Shown here: positions 47,391 to 56,682 of the stretch, piece after piece | Position numbering within the stretch: the first letter of the stretch is position 1 | Layout: every line of letters begins with the position of its first letter | From: Streptomyces iconiensis | GTDB taxonomy: Bacteria > Actinomycetota > Actinomycetes > Streptomycetales > Streptomycetaceae | Length of the DNA stretch: 64,000 nt | Assembly (NCBI RefSeq): GCF_028657195.3 | Contig: NZ_JANCPR020000014.1 | Location: 62,001-126,000, forward strand | Direction of reading: 5' to 3' | Position numbers and translations under genes: made by a program | Notes under the pieces: generated by a model | Database searches by the model: none | The model's input: only the letters and a program-made list of their open reading frames with translations | What the model was told of the DNA's origin: nothing

Positions 47391-48587
47391 CTACGCCCAG
47401 CCGCCCTGGCGGCGCCGTGTCCTGCGCAGCAGCCAGAAGAAGAAGGGGCTGCCGAGCAGCGCGGTGAGGACCCCGAGCGGGAGTTCGGCGGGCTGGGCCA
47501 CCGTACGGGCGCACAGGTCGGCGGCGACGAGGACGACGGCGCCGCCGAGTGCGCTGCCCGGTACGAGGAAGCGGTGGCCTGGCCCCGCGGCCATGCGCAG
47601 CAGGTGCGGTACGAGCAGGCCGACGAAGGTGATGATGCCGGCGACCGCGACGGCGGCTGCCGTGAGCAGCGCGACGACCAGTACGAGCGCGAGGCGCAGC
47701 CGTTCGACATCGACGCCGAGGTGCCGCGCAGGCCGTTCGCCGAGTGCGAGCAGGTCCAGTTTGCGTGCGGAGAACGGTGCGAAGGCCAGGCCCAGCAGTG
47801 CGCAGGGCAGCACGGCCAGCACCTTGGGCCAGGTGGCCTGGGCCAGCGAACCGAGCTGCCAGAAGGTGATCTGGGTGACCTGGGCGTTGTCGGCGAAGAA
47901 GAGGAACAGCCCGATGAGCGCGCCCGCGAACGCGTTCACGGCGATGCCGGTGAGGATGAGCGTCACGACCTCCGTACGCCCGCCGGAGCGCGAGAGCGCG
48001 TAGACGAGCACGACGGTGGCGAGCCCGGCGGCGAACGCGCAGGCGGTGACCGTCCAGTTGCCGAAGAAGCTCAGCCCGAACGCGATGGAGGCGACGGCAC
48101 CCACGGCCGCGCCCGAGGAGATGCCGATGACACCGGGTTCGGCGAGCGGGTTGCCGAACACCCCCTGCATCAGCGCGCCCGCACAGCCGAGCGAGGCACC
48201 GACGAGGAGGGCGAGGACGACGCGCGGCAGCCGTACGTTCCACAGCACGCTCTCCGCGACCCGGTCCAGCGCCGAGCCCCCCAGCCCCGCACGGTGCGCG
48301 ACGGACCCCAGCACATCGGTGACCGGGATCTCGTAGGCCCCGATCCCGGCCGAGACCAACGCGAGCAGCACCAGCGCGGCGACGAGCCCGGCGGTGAGCA
48401 GCGCGGCGGCACCGCGCCGGACACGGGGCACGGAACGGCCGGGGCTCCCGCCCGGCGCGGGACCCGCGTTGCCGCCGTCGGCGGCGCGCGGCGGACCGGT
48501 CCTGGCACCGTCGTCGGGCGCGGAGGCAGACGCCTTGACGGGGGTCTTGACGGGGGCCTTGGCGGCGGCCTTGATGGGGGCCGTCAT
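47391..48587 (-). CDS. hmuU: Haem ABC importer permease (FecCD family)
   Basis: A 398-residue permease with about nine membrane segments. The FecCD signatures are NPLAEPGVIGISSGAAVGAV, VVTLILTGIAVNAFAGALIG, and the ATPase-coupling FVGLLVPHLLRMAAGPGHR. Residues 1-60 are a Lys/Ala/Pro-rich extension before the first membrane helix. Its ATG overlaps the stop of hmuT (ATGA), so binding protein and permease are coupled. Confidence 0.9.
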   Translation of the reverse strand: MTAPIKAAAKAPVKTPVKASASAPDDGARTGPPRAADGGNAGPAPGGSPGRSVPRVRRGAAALLTAGLVAALVLLALVSAGIGAYEIPVTDVLGSVAHRAGLGGSALDRVAESVLWNVRLPRVVLALLVGASLGCAGALMQGVFGNPLAEPGVIGISSGAAVGAVASIAFGLSFFGNWTVTACAFAAGLATVVLVYALSRSGGRTEVVTLILTGIAVNAFAGALIGLFLFFADNAQVTQITFWQLGSLAQATWPKVLAVLPCALLGLAFAPFSARKLDLLALGERPARHLGVDVERLRLALVLVVALLTAAAVAVAGIITFVGLLVPHLLRMAAGPGHRFLVPGSALGGAVVLVAADLCARTVAQPAELPLGVLTALLGSPFFFWLLRRTRRRQGGWA

Positions 48588-49615
48588 GAGGCGGGGCCCT
48601 TGTGGAGCTGCCGGGCGAGGTCCTTGAGCACCTGGTCCGTGCGGGGGCCGTAGTTGAGGAGGATGCCGTCGTCGATCGAGGCGATGCGGCGGTCCTGGCC
48701 GGCCGGGGTCTCGGCGACGCCGGGGATCTTGAGGAGTCCGTCGACGCCGTCGACGGACTCCAGGCCCTTGGACATGACGAGGATGACGTCGGGCGCCGCC
48801 TTGGCGAGGGACTCGCTGGTGATGGCGGTGAAGTCCTTCTTGAGCCCGGATTCCTTGCCCGCGTCGATGCCGCCCGCCGCCTCGATGAGGGAGGAGGCGC
48901 CGGAACGTGCCCCGCCCAGGAGGTAGACGGAGGCGGAGCCGCGCAGATAGAGGAAGGCGACGCGTGGCCGCTCGCGGCCGGAGGGCAACTCTTCGCGCAC
49001 GGCGCCGATTCTGTCGTCCGTCCGTTTCCGCAGCCGGTCGCCCGCTTCCCGTACACCAAGTGCCGTGGCGACGGCGGTGATTCGGGTGTCGACATCGGAC
49101 AGCTTCCGTGCGGGGTCCAGGACGACGAGCGGGACGCCCGCCTCGCGTATCTGGTCGATGGCCTCCGCCGGCCCCGTGGTGGTCTCGGCGAGGACGACGT
49201 CCGGCTTGAGGGAGAGGACGCTCTCGGCCGAGACATCGTGCGCGCGCGTGACGACGGGCAGCTTCTCGGCCTGCGTGAACGTGGTGGTGATGTCGCGGGC
49301 CACGACGCGCTTCCCGAGGCCGAGGCTGTAGACGATCTCCGAGAGCGAACCGGTGAGCGGCACGATTCTCCTGGCGTCGCTGACCGTGACCTTGTGCCCG
49401 TCGGCCGAGGTGAAGTGCGCGGGCAGTCGCGGCCGGGGCGCAGCGCCGGCCAGGGGCTCGGCGCGGTCGGCGGTCGCGGCCGAACGCGCCCCGGGCTGCC
49501 CGCCCGCAGGGGTTCCCGTACTGGCGTCCTCTCCTGAGCCGCCGCAGCCGGTGAGGGCGAGCGCCAGCGCGAGTGCGGCGGCGAACGCCCCGAGAACGCG
49601 GGGTCGTTGATGCAC
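48584..49615 (-). CDS. hmuT: Haem-binding lipoprotein of the ABC importer
   Basis: A 343-residue periplasmic-binding-type lipoprotein. From GTG 49615 (AAAGG upstream) the signal peptide ends in lipobox LTGC with Cys24; an ATG at 49660 has no ribosome site. The class III binding fold is seen in RIVPLTGSLSEIVYSLGLGKRVVARD (split RIVPLTGSLSEIV/YSLGLGKRVVARD), KPDVVLAETTTG and ASVYLLGGARSGASSLIEAAGG. These match HmuT, which binds haem through Tyr and His residues. The iron box at 49675-49693 lies just upstream. Confidence 0.9.
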   Translation of the reverse strand: MHQRPRVLGAFAAALALALALTGCGGSGEDASTGTPAGGQPGARSAATADRAEPLAGAAPRPRLPAHFTSADGHKVTVSDARRIVPLTGSLSEIVYSLGLGKRVVARDITTTFTQAEKLPVVTRAHDVSAESVLSLKPDVVLAETTTGPAEAIDQIREAGVPLVVLDPARKLSDVDTRITAVATALGVREAGDRLRKRTDDRIGAVREELPSGRERPRVAFLYLRGSASVYLLGGARSGASSLIEAAGGIDAGKESGLKKDFTAITSESLAKAAPDVILVMSKGLESVDGVDGLLKIPGVAETPAGQDRRIASIDDGILLNYGPRTDQVLKDLARQLHKGPAS

Positions 49616-49674
49616 GTCTGCGCCTTTCACGTGGAATGCCGGAACCGGGGGGTTCCGCATGAGTCGCGATTAGC

Positions 49675-49693
49675 TTAGGTTAGCCTTACCTAA
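49675..49693. promoter_or_regulatory. Iron box between hmuT and htaA-like genes
   Basis: TTAGGTTAGCCTTACCTAA is a 19-bp match to the DmdR1/IdeR/DtxR operator consensus (TTAGGTTAGGCTAACCTAA-type). It stands between the divergent hmuTUV operon and the HtaA-domain genes and can repress both when ferrous iron is plentiful. Confidence 0.9.
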
Positions 49694-49813
49694 ATCGCTA
49701 GCCCGTGCCGGCCCCGTTCGTCCCTGCCGTCCCCGGCCGCACGCACCAGTCCCGCCCTCCTCCCCGTCGTCCCCGTTGTCCCCGTCCTCCCCGTCGTCAT
49801 TGGAGAAGCACCG

Positions 49814-51409
49814 ATGCCGCACCCCAGACGTCTGCCACGCGCACTCGCGGTGGCACTCCTGGCCGCGCTGCCCGTGGCAGCCCTGCCGGCCACCACCGCG
49901 CAAGGTGCCATCCCGGAGAGCGCCACAATGCGGGACGCCACGGCGCGGGATGCCGCTGCGGTACGGAATGCCACGGCGGTACGGGACGCCGCGGCCGTAC
50001 GAGGCCCAGCCGTACGGAGCCGGAACGCCACGGCTGCCCGGGCGGTCTCGGCTGCCCGCGCGGTCACCGCCACCCGCGCGGTCACGGCCGGAACCGGTGA
50101 ACGGGCCGTGGCCGGGGGCCGCTTGGACTGGGGCATCAAGGCGTCGTTCCAGAGCTATGTCACGGGTCCCATAGCCAAGGGCCGCTGGGCGCTCAACGGC
50201 GGCGCGGCAACGGCGGGTCAGAGCCAGTTCAGGTTCCACTCCGCCAGCGGCACCTACGCACCGGGCAGCGGCACCTTCGAGGCGTCCTTCTCCGGTGGCG
50301 TCCGCTTCACCGGGCACAAGAAGCCGGACGGTACGAAAGAACTCGACCTCACCGTCAGCCGTCCCACCGTCCGTATCGCGGGTGCGTCCGGCACCCTGTT
50401 CGCCGACATCCGCAGCAAGGCCAAGGGCAGCGGCCGTACGACCAGCCGCGCACAGGTACCGCTCGCCTCGCTCCGCCTGTCCGGTGTGAACATGCGGGGC
50501 GGCAAGGGGCCCATCGCCCTCACCGACGTTCCGGCCACGCTCACCGCCGAGGGCGCCAAGTCGTTCGCCGGGTACTACACGGCGGGCACGCCCCTCGACC
50601 CCGTCAGCCTCTCCGCCGACCTGAAGGCGCAGCCGCAGACGAAGCCGGGCGAGAAGCCGGGGGAGAAGGCGGGCGAGAAGAAGGGCGCGGGCCGTATCGA
50701 GGACGCCGCCGTGGACTGGGGCGTGCGCCGCACCTTCCGCGAGTACGTCACCGGCTCCCTCGCGAAGGGCACATGGAAGCTGACGGACGGCGCCCAGGAC
50801 GGCGGAGCGCTCTTCCGCTTCGGCCAGGGCAAGGGCGAGTACGACACGGAAGACGGCGTGCTCAAGGCCGAGTTGGCCGGTGCGGTCCGCTTCACCGGCA
50901 AGCACCTGGACCTCGCGCTGTCGGACGTGTCGGTACGCGTCAAGAACGGCGAGGGCACCCTGTACGCCCAGGTGAAGCGGGACGGCAAGGCCACCGGCAC
51001 CCAGCCCCTTGTGACCTTCAGCGCGAAGAAGGCCGCGCTGAAGCCGGACGCCAAGGGCCTGGTCACCCTCACCGAGGCACCGGCGAAGCTCACGTCCGAC
51101 GGCGCACGCGCCTTCGGCGGCATGTACGCCAAGGGCACCGCCATGGACCCCGTTTCGCTGGCCGTCGCTCTCGACGACAAGGCGAAGCTGCCCGCGCTGC
51201 CCGACCTCGGCAGCGGAGCCTCCGCTTCAGCGGAGCAGAAGCAGCGGGCCGACCTGTCGGACAGGGCAGGGGAAGCCGCCTCCGCCGCGTCCTCCATGGC
51301 CTCCACGGGACCGCTGATCGCGGCCGGAGCGGGAGTCGCCGTACTCGCCGCCGCAGGCATCGGCTTCGCCGTCCTCCGCAGAAAACGGGGCGCCACCCCG
51401 CCCGGCTGA
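49814..51409 (+). CDS. HtaA-domain haem-binding surface protein
   Basis: A 531-residue exported protein with two HtaA domains (about residues 103-275 and 300-455), each opening with the haem-site pattern LDWGIKASFQSYVTGPIA / VDWGVRRTFREYVTGSLA, whose Tyr coordinates haem. The signal peptide is at 1-32. Residues 36-95 are an Ala/Arg/Val repeat region (RDAAAVRNATAVRDAAAVRG). The C-terminus has MASTG, a membrane helix and RRKRG, resembling a sortase LAxTG signal. SD GGAG precedes ATG 49814. It should capture haem at the cell wall and pass it to HmuT. Confidence 0.88.
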   Translation: MPHPRRLPRALAVALLAALPVAALPATTAQGAIPESATMRDATARDAAAVRNATAVRDAAAVRGPAVRSRNATAARAVSAARAVTATRAVTAGTGERAVAGGRLDWGIKASFQSYVTGPIAKGRWALNGGAATAGQSQFRFHSASGTYAPGSGTFEASFSGGVRFTGHKKPDGTKELDLTVSRPTVRIAGASGTLFADIRSKAKGSGRTTSRAQVPLASLRLSGVNMRGGKGPIALTDVPATLTAEGAKSFAGYYTAGTPLDPVSLSADLKAQPQTKPGEKPGEKAGEKKGAGRIEDAAVDWGVRRTFREYVTGSLAKGTWKLTDGAQDGGALFRFGQGKGEYDTEDGVLKAELAGAVRFTGKHLDLALSDVSVRVKNGEGTLYAQVKRDGKATGTQPLVTFSAKKAALKPDAKGLVTLTEAPAKLTSDGARAFGGMYAKGTAMDPVSLAVALDDKAKLPALPDLGSGASASAEQKQRADLSDRAGEAASAASSMASTGPLIAAGAGVAVLAAAGIGFAVLRRKRGATPPG

Positions 51410-51472
51410 GACCGAACCGAGCGACGCCCCCTTCCCCCCCTTCCCTCGCCCACCTCAGGAGAGAAACGGACC

Positions 51473-53170
51473 ATGAACGTCAACGCGCGCTCCCCGCACC
51501 CCCGTTCACGAGGCGGCGGCCTCGCGCTGGCCGCCGCCACCGCGACCGTGCTCGGCGTCACGGCCCTCGCGCTGCCCGCGTACGCCGCGACCCCGGCCGA
51601 CGGCGCGGGCGCCCGATCCGGGGCAACCGCCAATGCGGCGCCCGCCGTCCCGCTGACGGACGGCACCCTGGACTGGGGCATCAAGAAGTCCTTCCGCGAC
51701 TACCTCACCGGGCCGATAGCGGGCGGCAAGATCACGGTCGCGGACGGCGCGAGGACGAACGCGGACGGCTCCTTCCGCTTCACGGACGGCAAGGGCACGT
51801 ACGACATGGGCAAGCACGCCGTCTCCACCGCCTTCCAGGGCAGCGTCCATCTCTACGGTCACCATGGCGCGCTCGACATCAAGCTGTCCGGCCTCAAGCT
51901 CGTGACCGAGGGCAAGAGCGGTTCCCTCTCGGCCGACGTGGTGAGCGGCACGGGCGAGGGCAAGCCCAAGGAGGCCAAGAAGGACGTCGAGCTCGCCACC
52001 CTCGACCTCTCGAACGTCAAGCCGGGCAGCGGCGCAGGCGGCACGATGACCTTCGCCGACATCCCCGCCACCCTCACGTCCGACGGTTCCACCGCCTTCG
52101 CCGGCTACTACAAGGAGGGCGAAAAGCTCGACGCCGCTTCCCTCGGGGTGCGAACGGGCGGTGGCGGTACGGGCGGCGGTACGGGCGGCGCCGGTGGCGC
52201 CGGTGGCGCCAACGGCGGCTCCACGAGCGCGGGTTCGGGCGGGGGTTCGACGGGCGGCACCAACGGCTCGACCGGTACCGCAGGCTCCACAGGGACGGGC
52301 GGCTCGGGTGACACCACTGGCGGCGGCAGCGCGGGGCCGGGCTCGGGCTCGGGGCCCGGGTCGGGATCGGGCACGGACAAGCACGCGCACGCGCCCGGCG
52401 CCATCGTCGACGGCAACCTCGACTGGGGCGTCAAGGCATCCTTCCGCGAGTACGTCACCGGGCCCATCGCCCACGGCAAGGTCGCCCTCTCCGGCGGCGC
52501 CACCTCCACCAGCGGCGGCTACCGCTTCCCGAAGGCGGGCGGCGACGCCAAGTCCGGCTCCCTGAACGCCTCGTTCCAGGGCGGCGTCCGCTTCCTCGGC
52601 CACAAGGACGGCGGCTCCTACACCCTCGACCTCACCCTCTCCCATCTCCGGATGAAGGCGGACGGCACCAAGGGCACCCTCGTCTCCGATGTGCGCACCA
52701 AGGACAGGAAGAGCGGCAAGGTCTCCACGTACAAGGGCCTCGCCGTCGCCTCCCTCAAGCTGGACGCGGGAGCGCTGGACCCGGTCAAGGACGTGGTCAC
52801 CATCAAGAAGGCCCCGGCCACGCTCACCAAGACGGGGGCCAAGGCATTCGGCGGCTTCTACCAGGCGGGCGACAAGCTCGACCCCGTCACCGCTGCCGTC
52901 TCCCTCGACGAGAACGCCGCGCTCCCGGGCGCGGGTTCGGGCTCAGACAACGGTTCGGGCTCCGCCGGGAGCGACACCGGCACCAACCCCGCCTCAGCAG
53001 GCGGCGCCGGCACCGTCGGCGGCCCGGGCGCAACCGGAGCACTGGCCTCCACCGGCAGCAACGTCCCCTCCACCACCCTCCTAGGCGGCGCCGCGCTCCT
53101 GGCCGCCCTGGGCGGCACCGCCGTATACACCGCCCGCCGCCGCACCCACCCCACCCCGAACGAGAGCTGA
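51473..53170 (+). CDS. HtaA-domain haem-binding protein with LAxTG sorting signal
   Basis: A 565-residue exported protein, second in the operon (63-bp gap, GGAGAG site). Signal peptide 1-36, HtaA domain 1 at about 60-220 (LDWGIKKSFRDYLTGPIAGG), a 70-residue Gly/Ser/Thr linker, HtaA domain 2 at about 315-480 (LDWGVKASFREYVTGPIAHG). The C-terminus is a complete class E sortase signal: LASTG, hydrophobic helix, RRR tail. It is thus probably linked covalently to peptidoglycan. Corynebacterium HtaA/HtaB act in the same haem relay. Confidence 0.9.
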   Translation: MNVNARSPHPRSRGGGLALAAATATVLGVTALALPAYAATPADGAGARSGATANAAPAVPLTDGTLDWGIKKSFRDYLTGPIAGGKITVADGARTNADGSFRFTDGKGTYDMGKHAVSTAFQGSVHLYGHHGALDIKLSGLKLVTEGKSGSLSADVVSGTGEGKPKEAKKDVELATLDLSNVKPGSGAGGTMTFADIPATLTSDGSTAFAGYYKEGEKLDAASLGVRTGGGGTGGGTGGAGGAGGANGGSTSAGSGGGSTGGTNGSTGTAGSTGTGGSGDTTGGGSAGPGSGSGPGSGSGTDKHAHAPGAIVDGNLDWGVKASFREYVTGPIAHGKVALSGGATSTSGGYRFPKAGGDAKSGSLNASFQGGVRFLGHKDGGSYTLDLTLSHLRMKADGTKGTLVSDVRTKDRKSGKVSTYKGLAVASLKLDAGALDPVKDVVTIKKAPATLTKTGAKAFGGFYQAGDKLDPVTAAVSLDENAALPGAGSGSDNGSGSAGSDTGTNPASAGGAGTVGGPGATGALASTGSNVPSTTLLGGAALLAALGGTAVYTARRRTHPTPNES

Positions 53171-53190
53171 CACCCGCCCTCCCCCCGAAC

Positions 53191-53212
53191 GAGAGCTGAC
53201 GGTCCAGCTCTC
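53191..53212 (+). terminator. Hairpin after the HtaA operon
   Basis: GAGAGCTG-acggtc-CAGCTCTC is a perfect 8-bp stem 21 nt after the stop. Part of it lies in the second copy of an 18-bp direct repeat, CCCCGAACGAGAGCTGAC (53154-53171 and 53183-53200), whose first copy contains the stop codon. The terminator may have arisen by this duplication. Confidence 0.65.
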
Positions 53213-53372
53213 CCGCGCCCCCCGCACCGGCTCGCCCGCACCAGGCCCTCGGACGAACCGCCGCCGCCCCTCCCCGGAGGAACGGCACGCGGGGGGCGTG
53301 CTTTTGTACGGCACCGCACCGCCATGTCGCGGCGCCGCCCCCGAAAACGACCCCGAAAACGGGCGCGGACAC

Positions 53373-54161
53373 CTACTCAGGCGGCCGGCTGTAGCGCTCG
53401 ATCGTTCCCCTGGACGTCGAGGCGTCCTGGAAGACCAGCTCCCACGGGCCGCTGTTCACGTCGAAGTCCTTGCCGAAGCCGATCCACTTGCCGGACATGC
53501 GGCGACCGGTCGGCTCCACGAGTAGTTGCAAGGCGCCGTGGTACCGGGCCCCGGCGTAGTAGCCGTCCGTCGCGGTCTGCTCCATCCACGTGCCGGTGAC
53601 GATGTTGCTGTCCGCTGTGAGGTCCAGCGAGAGCGGCGAGCCGGGGTTGGAGGACCCGTTGGGCAGGGACCGGGCCGTGAGCCGTGGTCCGTGCTGAACG
53701 AGAACGACGAAGTGCTGTCCGGCGAACGAGGAGGAGCGGCCGGACGAGTAGTACTCGTACTTGCTGAGCCAGACCCCGCTGTAGTCCTCCGCCACGGCGG
53801 CAGGGACCGTCCGCTGACCGGCCGCCGCGGGGGTGACACCTTCCGGCCCCGGCTCAAGGTCGTGCCCGCCCCGGCCGTCGTCGCGCACTCGCGCCATGGG
53901 CACCGCCAGAGCGAACCCAAGGGCCTCCACGGGGCGGCCGGTGAGACGTTCCAGTGCTCGCGCGTAGACGGGACGGGGCGTCCGGCTGATCCCTGCCTCC
54001 CAGCGCTGTACGAGCCGCTTGCTCGCATCGTTGGGCTCGCCCAGCTCGACCCCGGACCGGCGGATCGCCTGGGCCATCTCGTCCTGACTGAGCCGCATTC
54101 CCAGACGGACGGCCCGCAGGCTGTCGTTCGGTTCGTAAGCCTGTGCCGTTGCACTCGTCAT
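53373..54161 (-). CDS. XRE-family regulator with novel C-terminal domain
   Basis: A 262-residue protein. Residues 12-60 form a Cro/C1-type HTH (LRAVRLGMRLSQDEMAQAIR ... NDASKRLVQRWEAG). Residues 120-262 are beta-rich and unlike standard XRE tails: WLSKYEYYSSGRSSSFAGQH, then FVVLVQHGPRLTARSL and repeated GTW/GKW turns (VTGTWMEQT, MSGKWIGFG). This resembles a lipocalin-like or sensory beta barrel. ATG 54161 is 7 nt from a -10-like TACCGT, so the mRNA may be leaderless. It is divergent from the 128-codon gene at 54283. Confidence 0.78.
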   Translation of the reverse strand: MTSATAQAYEPNDSLRAVRLGMRLSQDEMAQAIRRSGVELGEPNDASKRLVQRWEAGISRTPRPVYARALERLTGRPVEALGFALAVPMARVRDDGRGGHDLEPGPEGVTPAAAGQRTVPAAVAEDYSGVWLSKYEYYSSGRSSSFAGQHFVVLVQHGPRLTARSLPNGSSNPGSPLSLDLTADSNIVTGTWMEQTATDGYYAGARYHGALQLLVEPTGRRMSGKWIGFGKDFDVNSGPWELVFQDASTSRGTIERYSRPPE

Positions 54162-54208
54162 ACCGACCACGGTAGCCCTCTGACCTCGCCTATGACACCG
54201 GATTGACG

Positions 54209-54218
54209 CCCTATAGGG
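54209..54218. promoter_or_regulatory. Operator-like palindrome between divergent genes
   Basis: CCCTATAGGG is a perfect 10-bp dyad, overlapping a TTGACG that could be a -35 of the rightward gene. It is a candidate site for the divergent XRE protein. Confidence 0.4.
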
Positions 54219-54282
54219 TGACGTCTCTCCGACGCCTCGTCCGTCGTCGCGTTGTCGGGCATCACGGAGGAGCATCCTGCTC

Positions 54283-54669
54283 GTGAAGCCCTACGCCACC
54301 CGCAGTACCCGCCCATCGGGCCCCGACGGGAACGACGACCTCGGCTCCACCGGCCCCGAGGTGTCCTTGCCTCACAGGAACCTCCGACGGCTGCCGTGGA
54401 CCAACGAGCGGGGAAATCCGTGCTACCTGTCCACTGACGAGGACGGCTTCGTCAGCGCGTTGGCCGACAACCTGGAGGAGGCCCAAGTGCACAACTGCCG
54501 GGGCGCCTTGGCCGACGCCCAGTCGATTCTCAACAACCCGACGGCTGGGCCCCTGGCGCTACGGGTCGCCCTCAAGGGCGCCCTCGATGCCTTGGGGACA
54601 GCGCTCGACATCGCACAGCGCCGAGGCGAACGTCTCGGGGTGGCGGCCGGCCCGGAAGGCGAGGACTGA
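54283..54669 (+). CDS. Conserved-type hypothetical protein (128 aa)
   Basis: Function not recognised. The N-terminal 60 residues include RRLPWTNERGNPCYLSTDEDGF, a compact beta-like segment; the C-terminal half is helical (CRGALADAQSILNNPTAGPL, then LALRVALKGALDALGTALDIA). No membrane segment or signal. The GTG start has GGAGGAG 10 nt upstream. The pairing of an XRE regulator with a small divergent or downstream partner of this type is frequent in streptomycetes, which hints that this is the regulator's target or ligand protein. Confidence 0.65.
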   Translation: MKPYATRSTRPSGPDGNDDLGSTGPEVSLPHRNLRRLPWTNERGNPCYLSTDEDGFVSALADNLEEAQVHNCRGALADAQSILNNPTAGPLALRVALKGALDALGTALDIAQRRGERLGVAAGPEGED

Positions 54670-54745
54670 GCGCACGTCGCCAACTCCACATCGGTGGCGG
54701 GCGGTTACGCCTGCTGACGCGAGTAGAGCGAGCAACACGGGCAGT

Positions 54746-54781
54746 GCGGGGAGCAGCCCTCACCCGAGGGGCGCTCCCCGC
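54746..54781. terminator. Hairpin between convergent genes
   Basis: GCGGGGAGC (54746-54754) pairs with GCTCCCCGC (54773-54781). A second dyad, GAGCAC (54788-54793) with GTGCTC (54804-54809), reaches the rtcB stop. Both lie in the convergent gap and can serve either gene. Confidence 0.6.
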
Positions 54782-54807
54782 AGGGGTGAGCACTCCCCAC
54801 GTGGTGC

Positions 54808-56001
54808 TCAGCCCTTGACACAGACGACCTGCCGCAGCTTGGCCACGATCTCGACGAGGTCGCGCTGTGCGTCGATGACCTGCTCGATCGGCTTGTAGGC
54901 GCCGGGTATCTCGTCCACGACGCCGGAGTCCTTACGGCACTCCACGCCCCGCGTCTGGTCGGCCAGGTCCTGCTCGGTGAACCGCTTCTTCGCCGCGTTA
55001 CGGCTCATGCGGCGCCCGGCGCCGTGCGAGGCGGAGTTGAACGAGGCGGCGTTGCCGAGGCCCTTCACGATGTATGAACCTGTGCCCATCGAGCCCGGGA
55101 TGATCCCGTACTCCCCGCCGCCCGCGCGGATCGCTCCCTTACGGGTGACGAGCAGATCGACGCCGTCGTACGTCTCCTCGGCCACATAGTTGTGGTGGCA
55201 CGAGATCGTCTGCTCGAAGACGGGCTTCGCCTTCTTGAACTCCTTGCGTACGACGTCCTGGAGAAGGCCCATCATCAGCGCGCGGTTGTACTTCGCGTAC
55301 TCCTGCGCCCAGAACAGGTCGTGCCGGTAGGCGGCCATCTGCGGTGTGTCGGCGACGAACACGGCGAGGTCGCGATCGACCGAGCCCTGGTTGTGCGGCA
55401 GCTTCTGGGCCTGGCCGATGTGGAAGTCAGCCAGTTCCTTGCCGATGTTCCGGGAACCGGAGTGCAGCATCAGCCAGACCGAGCCCTCCTCATCGATGCA
55501 AACTTCACAGAAGTGATTGCCTCCGCCAAGCGTTCCCATCTGCTTGGTGGCACGCTCCTGCCGGAACTTCACCGACTCCGCCACCCCGTCGAACCGGCTC
55601 CAGAAGTCGTCCCAGCCGGAGGTCGGCAGTCCGTGCACCCTGTCGGGGCCCACCGGCTCTTCGTGCATACCGCGTCCCACCGGTATGGCCCGCTCGATCT
55701 TCGAGCGGAGCCGTGAGAGGTCACCGGGCAGATCGTTCGCCGTCAGCGACGTCTTCGTCGCCGACATCCCGCACCCGATGTCCACCCCGACGGCGGCCGG
55801 GCACACGGCCCCCCGCATCGCGATCACGGACCCGACCGTTGCGCCCTTGCCGTAGTGCACGTCAGGCATCACGGCGAGGCCCTCGATCCACGGCAGTGTC
55901 GCCACGTTCTGAAGCTGCCGCAGCGCGGCATCCTCGACGCTCGACGGATCGGCCCACATCCGGATGGGCACCCGTGCACCAGGTATTTCGACATGCGACA
56001 T
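54808..56001 (-). CDS. rtcB: RtcB-type RNA-splicing ligase
   Basis: A 397-residue GTP-dependent ligase that joins 2',3'-cyclic phosphate ends to 5'-OH ends, used in RNA repair. Metal ligands are all visible: DIGCGM with Cys77, GGGNHF, LHSGSRN, and the guanylated His in SHGAGRRMSR. The QTRGVECRKDSGVVDEIPGAYK (split at RKDSG) and C-terminal KG are family hallmarks. ATG 56001 starts the conserved sequence; eight upstream codons are open. No archease or RtcA gene is near. It diverges from the anti-sigma-like gene over 249 bp. Confidence 0.95.
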   Translation of the reverse strand: MSHVEIPGARVPIRMWADPSSVEDAALRQLQNVATLPWIEGLAVMPDVHYGKGATVGSVIAMRGAVCPAAVGVDIGCGMSATKTSLTANDLPGDLSRLRSKIERAIPVGRGMHEEPVGPDRVHGLPTSGWDDFWSRFDGVAESVKFRQERATKQMGTLGGGNHFCEVCIDEEGSVWLMLHSGSRNIGKELADFHIGQAQKLPHNQGSVDRDLAVFVADTPQMAAYRHDLFWAQEYAKYNRALMMGLLQDVVRKEFKKAKPVFEQTISCHHNYVAEETYDGVDLLVTRKGAIRAGGGEYGIIPGSMGTGSYIVKGLGNAASFNSASHGAGRRMSRNAAKKRFTEQDLADQTRGVECRKDSGVVDEIPGAYKPIEQVIDAQRDLVEIVAKLRQVVCVKG

Positions 56002-56250
56002 GACGGCTCGACTCCCCCTGAGCAAATAAGCAAATGACCGCCTAGCCCGGCGCTTGTGCCAGTACGTTCTCGGGAAGGCGTGGAACCCATTGTGCCCAGC
56101 GACGCACCTGCGACCGCAAAGAGTTTTCCGCCATGCCGTACGCCACCGGGGTACTTACGGTCGCTTACCGGCCATCGGGCCGTGAAGCGCTTGCGGTGAA
56201 CATCCGTGCCCGGACAGTCTGTTGGGGCACCGCACCACCTGGGAGAACAC

Positions 56251-56682
56251 ATGGCACGCGCCGAAGACCGCAGCAGCAGGACCCAACAGGGAGCAGCGGT
56301 CGCGCCGCCGCTCTCGTACACGTGGAAACTGACCGCGCGTCCGCGCGAACTGGCGCATTTCCGGAGGCTGGTGAAGCGGGCCATGGACGAGTGGCAGCAA
56401 CAACCGCAGGTACGGGACGTGGTGCTGCAGGGGGTGACGGAACTGCTGAGCAACGTCGCCCGCCACGCGGGCAGCCCACGGTGCGAGCTGACGGTGCGAC
56501 GGGTGGGGAGCGAGGCCGTGGAGGTGTCGGTCCGCGACGTCTCGGACATGCTGCCCGTCGTCTCCCTCCCCGACTGGTGGGCCGAGGAGGGCCGCGGGCT
56601 GTGGATGCTGAGGGAGGTCGCCAACGGGCTCGGCTGGGAACGCCTTGAGGGAGGCGGAAAACGAGTCTGGTTCCGCGCCTGA
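56251..56682 (+). CDS. Anti-sigma-factor-like ATP-binding protein (HATPase)
   Basis: A 143-residue stand-alone GHKL kinase of the RsbW/SpoIIAB type. The N-box is VTELLSNVARHA, the G1 box is shortened to VRDVSDMLPVV, and the G2 box is GRGLWMLREVANGLGWE. Streptomyces encodes dozens of such proteins that bind sigma factors or anti-anti-sigma partners. ATG 56251 has GGGAGA 5 nt upstream. No sigma factor is adjacent, so its partner is unknown. Confidence 0.87.
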   Translation: MARAEDRSSRTQQGAAVAPPLSYTWKLTARPRELAHFRRLVKRAMDEWQQQPQVRDVVLQGVTELLSNVARHAGSPRCELTVRRVGSEAVEVSVRDVSDMLPVVSLPDWWAEEGRGLWMLREVANGLGWERLEGGGKRVWFRA

